Part shown: positions 12,483 to 13,654 of the stretch, one piece after another
How positions within the stretch are numbered: position 1 is the first letter of the stretch
Layout: each line of letters starts with the position of its first letter
Source: an uncultured Bacillota bacterium
Lineage (GTDB): Bacteria > Bacillota > Clostridia > Peptostreptococcales > Anaerovoracaceae
NCBI GenBank assembly: GCA_946410475.1
Contig: CAMKAM010000021.1
Coordinates: 1-13,654 of the forward strand
Reading direction: 5' to 3'
DNA: 13,654 nucleotides
Made by a program: the position numbers and the translations under genes
Notes under the pieces: generated by a model
Database searches by the model: none
Told to the model about the DNA's origin: nothing
Seen by the model: only the letters and a program-made list of their open reading frames with translations

Positions 12483-13654
12483 CTGCCTCGCTTTCTCCTT
12501 CCGACAGTCAGTGCCGCAGTCCCTGCAGCGAAGGCGCACGCCATCATTATCACCGCGAATAACGGGAAAGACTCATCACCTGTCCTGACAGGCTTCGATG
12601 ATGCCTTTCTCTCTTTTTCAGGAGTCTTCGGTCCTTCTTTCGGCACATACCTTTTTATCTCCTCTTTAGCCGGCGCTTTCCTTGGGATCGCCACAAGAGT
12701 GACCGCCGTATCCTCTACCGGCTCCGGCAGCTTCTGATCTTCCGTGATGTATCCGTCGACCGAAGCAAGATTCACGAGCTCACCTTCGGTCCCTTCATCG
12801 ACGAGCGCCTCGAACGTCACATCGAATCCGGTCTTCATCACTCCCGACTTTATGACTATCTTTCCATCTTCTATGGAGACTTCGGGCTCTGCCGAAACGG
12901 TTTCGTCCTTCTCCGCCGTTTCAACGGACGTCTTATCCGCTTGTTCCTGACCGTTCTCTTTATCTGCAGCTTCGGTCGGTGCTTCTTCCAAAGCGCCTTC
13001 GCCGCTGCCTTCATCTTTACTGCCGGCAGGATCTGATCCGCTTTCCGCTTCTGCAGCAGCATCTTCACCAGCGCCACGCATGCCTTCGCCGGAGCTTTCT
13101 TCAACAGGGCCTTCCTCATCGGTCGCAGTTTCTTCTGCCTTTGTTTTCACTTCCGTTTCCGTTTCCGGTTCCGCCTCTGCATCCGCCGCTGCCTCAGCTT
13201 TTGCCTCTTCTTCCGTTGCAGTTTCCGTTGCAGCTTTTTCCTCCGCCCCGGCTTTGGTATCTTCCGCATCCGCTTCTGCTTTTTCCTCCGCCTCGGGTGC
13301 AGCGTCCTCCGCTTTCATCTCCGCTTCCGGACCTGCCGCTGTTCCTGCTTCCGGCTTCGTCTCAGCTTTTCCCTCAGCCGCAGACTCCTCCTCTTCAGGA
13401 GCATCAGGAGCATCGTCTCCCGGCAGCCTCGTCAGGACTATGCTGGCCTCGTCGACCGTTATCCCTTTCGGAAGAGTATCGACGAACACCACGTTCCTGA
13501 GAGCAGCGCCTTCATGCGTCTGCCTGACCTTCACCGTATAACTGAGCGTATCACCGGGCCCGGCGCGCTCTTTATCCACCAGCTTTTCGAGAGTGACCTC
13601 CGGTACATGAGCGTCCACCGCCGCCTCATCCGTGACATTCCCCGGCACGTTCTC
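12479..13654 (-). CDS. Wall-anchored surface protein with DUF11-type domain and acidic insert (partial, N-terminus missing)
   Basis: The C-terminal 391 residues are visible and the frame runs off the right edge, so the signal peptide and any earlier repeats are unseen. The visible part begins with the end of one domain. A DUF11/isopeptide-type Ig module follows: VTLEKLVDKERAGPGDTLSY, then DTLPKGITVDEAS, and after the insert MKTGFDVTFEALVDEGTEGE with LVNLASVDGY. Between the two halves (13420 to about 12886) lies an insert of about 178 residues, mainly Glu, Ala, Lys, Thr and Asp. The C-terminus is a sorting signal: PVRTG followed by a hydrophobic span (FPLFAVIMMACAFAAGTAAL) and RRKRGR. PVRTG departs from LPXTG; the sortase is not in the window. 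The gene couples through ATGA to the next one. It probably serves as a stalk or adhesin on the wall. Confidence 0.85.
   Translation of the reverse strand, partial: ENVPGNVTDEAAVDAHVPEVTLEKLVDKERAGPGDTLSYTVKVRQTHEGAALRNVVFVDTLPKGITVDEASIVLTRLPGDDAPDAPEEEESAAEGKAETKPEAGTAAGPEAEMKAEDAAPEAEEKAEADAEDTKAGAEEKAATETATEEEAKAEAAADAEAEPETETEVKTKAEETATDEEGPVEESSGEGMRGAGEDAAAEAESGSDPAGSKDEGSGEGALEEAPTEAADKENGQEQADKTSVETAEKDETVSAEPEVSIEDGKIVIKSGVMKTGFDVTFEALVDEGTEGELVNLASVDGYITEDQKLPEPVEDTAVTLVAIPRKAPAKEEIKRYVPKEGPKTPEKERKASSKPVRTGDESFPLFAVIMMACAFAAGTAALTVGRRKRGR

Noticed and set aside
12483..12539. Extension of the secreted basic protein to an ATG at 12539
   Set aside because: It would overlap the preceding gene by 61 bases and bury the signal peptide behind a Cys/Arg-rich stretch; the ATGA overlap start is more natural.
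13080..13541. Plus-strand frame coding a Ser/Ala-rich protein
   Set aside because: It is the complement of the Glu/Ala-rich insert; the simple repeat lacks stops in several frames.
1..13654. Mobile elements, CRISPR arrays, tRNA or rRNA genes
   Set aside because: No transposase or integrase frames, no spaced direct repeats, and no cloverleaf or rRNA segment beyond the short rRNA-mimic leaders were seen.

Overview
Every supported gene in this window lies on the minus strand, so transcription runs from high to low coordinates. The core is the conserved bacterial secE-nusG / ribosomal stalk / RNA polymerase cluster. The gene order (rpmG, secE, nusG, rplK, rplA, L10 leader, rplJ, rplL, then rpoB, rpoC), the strong Shine-Dalgarno sequences, the Firmicutes-type rpoB and the four-cysteine L33 all point to a low- to mid-GC Firmicute, most likely an anaerobic member of the Clostridia. 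BIG2/NlpC-P60 and DUF11/sortase-type surface proteins fit that. I cannot name a genus from sequence alone.

From right to left (direction of transcription): (1) 13654-11363 is a surface-protein operon. It holds the C-terminal part of a wall-anchored DUF11-type protein with a roughly 178-residue acidic insert, a secreted Tyr- and basic-rich protein coupled by an ATGA overlap, and a single-pass membrane protein. (2) A clear sigma-A-type promoter at 11324-11352 drives two membrane proteins of unknown function (11207-10422), which end at an inverted repeat. (3) A second promoter (10349-10377) drives rpmG-secE-nusG-rplK-rplA-rplJ-rplL, ending at a strong nested terminator (6645-6690). Two RNA elements inside this operon look autoregulatory: a possible 23S-rRNA mimic for L1 between rplK and rplA, and an L10 leader with an intrinsic terminator/attenuator between rplA and rplJ. 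(4) An exported FN3/BIG2/NlpC-P60 cell-wall hydrolase (6450-5053) sits between rplL and rpoB, with its own terminator. (5) A third promoter (4942-4970), overlapped by a perfect 9-bp inverted repeat, drives rpoB and rpoC; rpoC runs off the left edge.

Together the cluster makes the RNA polymerase large subunits, the NusG elongation factor, the SecE translocon subunit and the ribosomal stalk (L11, L1, L10, L12). Three transcription units split what is often one co-transcribed region, so rpoBC could be controlled apart from the ribosomal proteins. No wholly new system is evident. The most interesting points are the RNA control elements, the operator-like repeat at rpoB, the hydrolase placed between rplL and rpoB, and the acidic Ala/Glu-rich sequence found in three unrelated proteins (RpoB, L10 and the surface protein).
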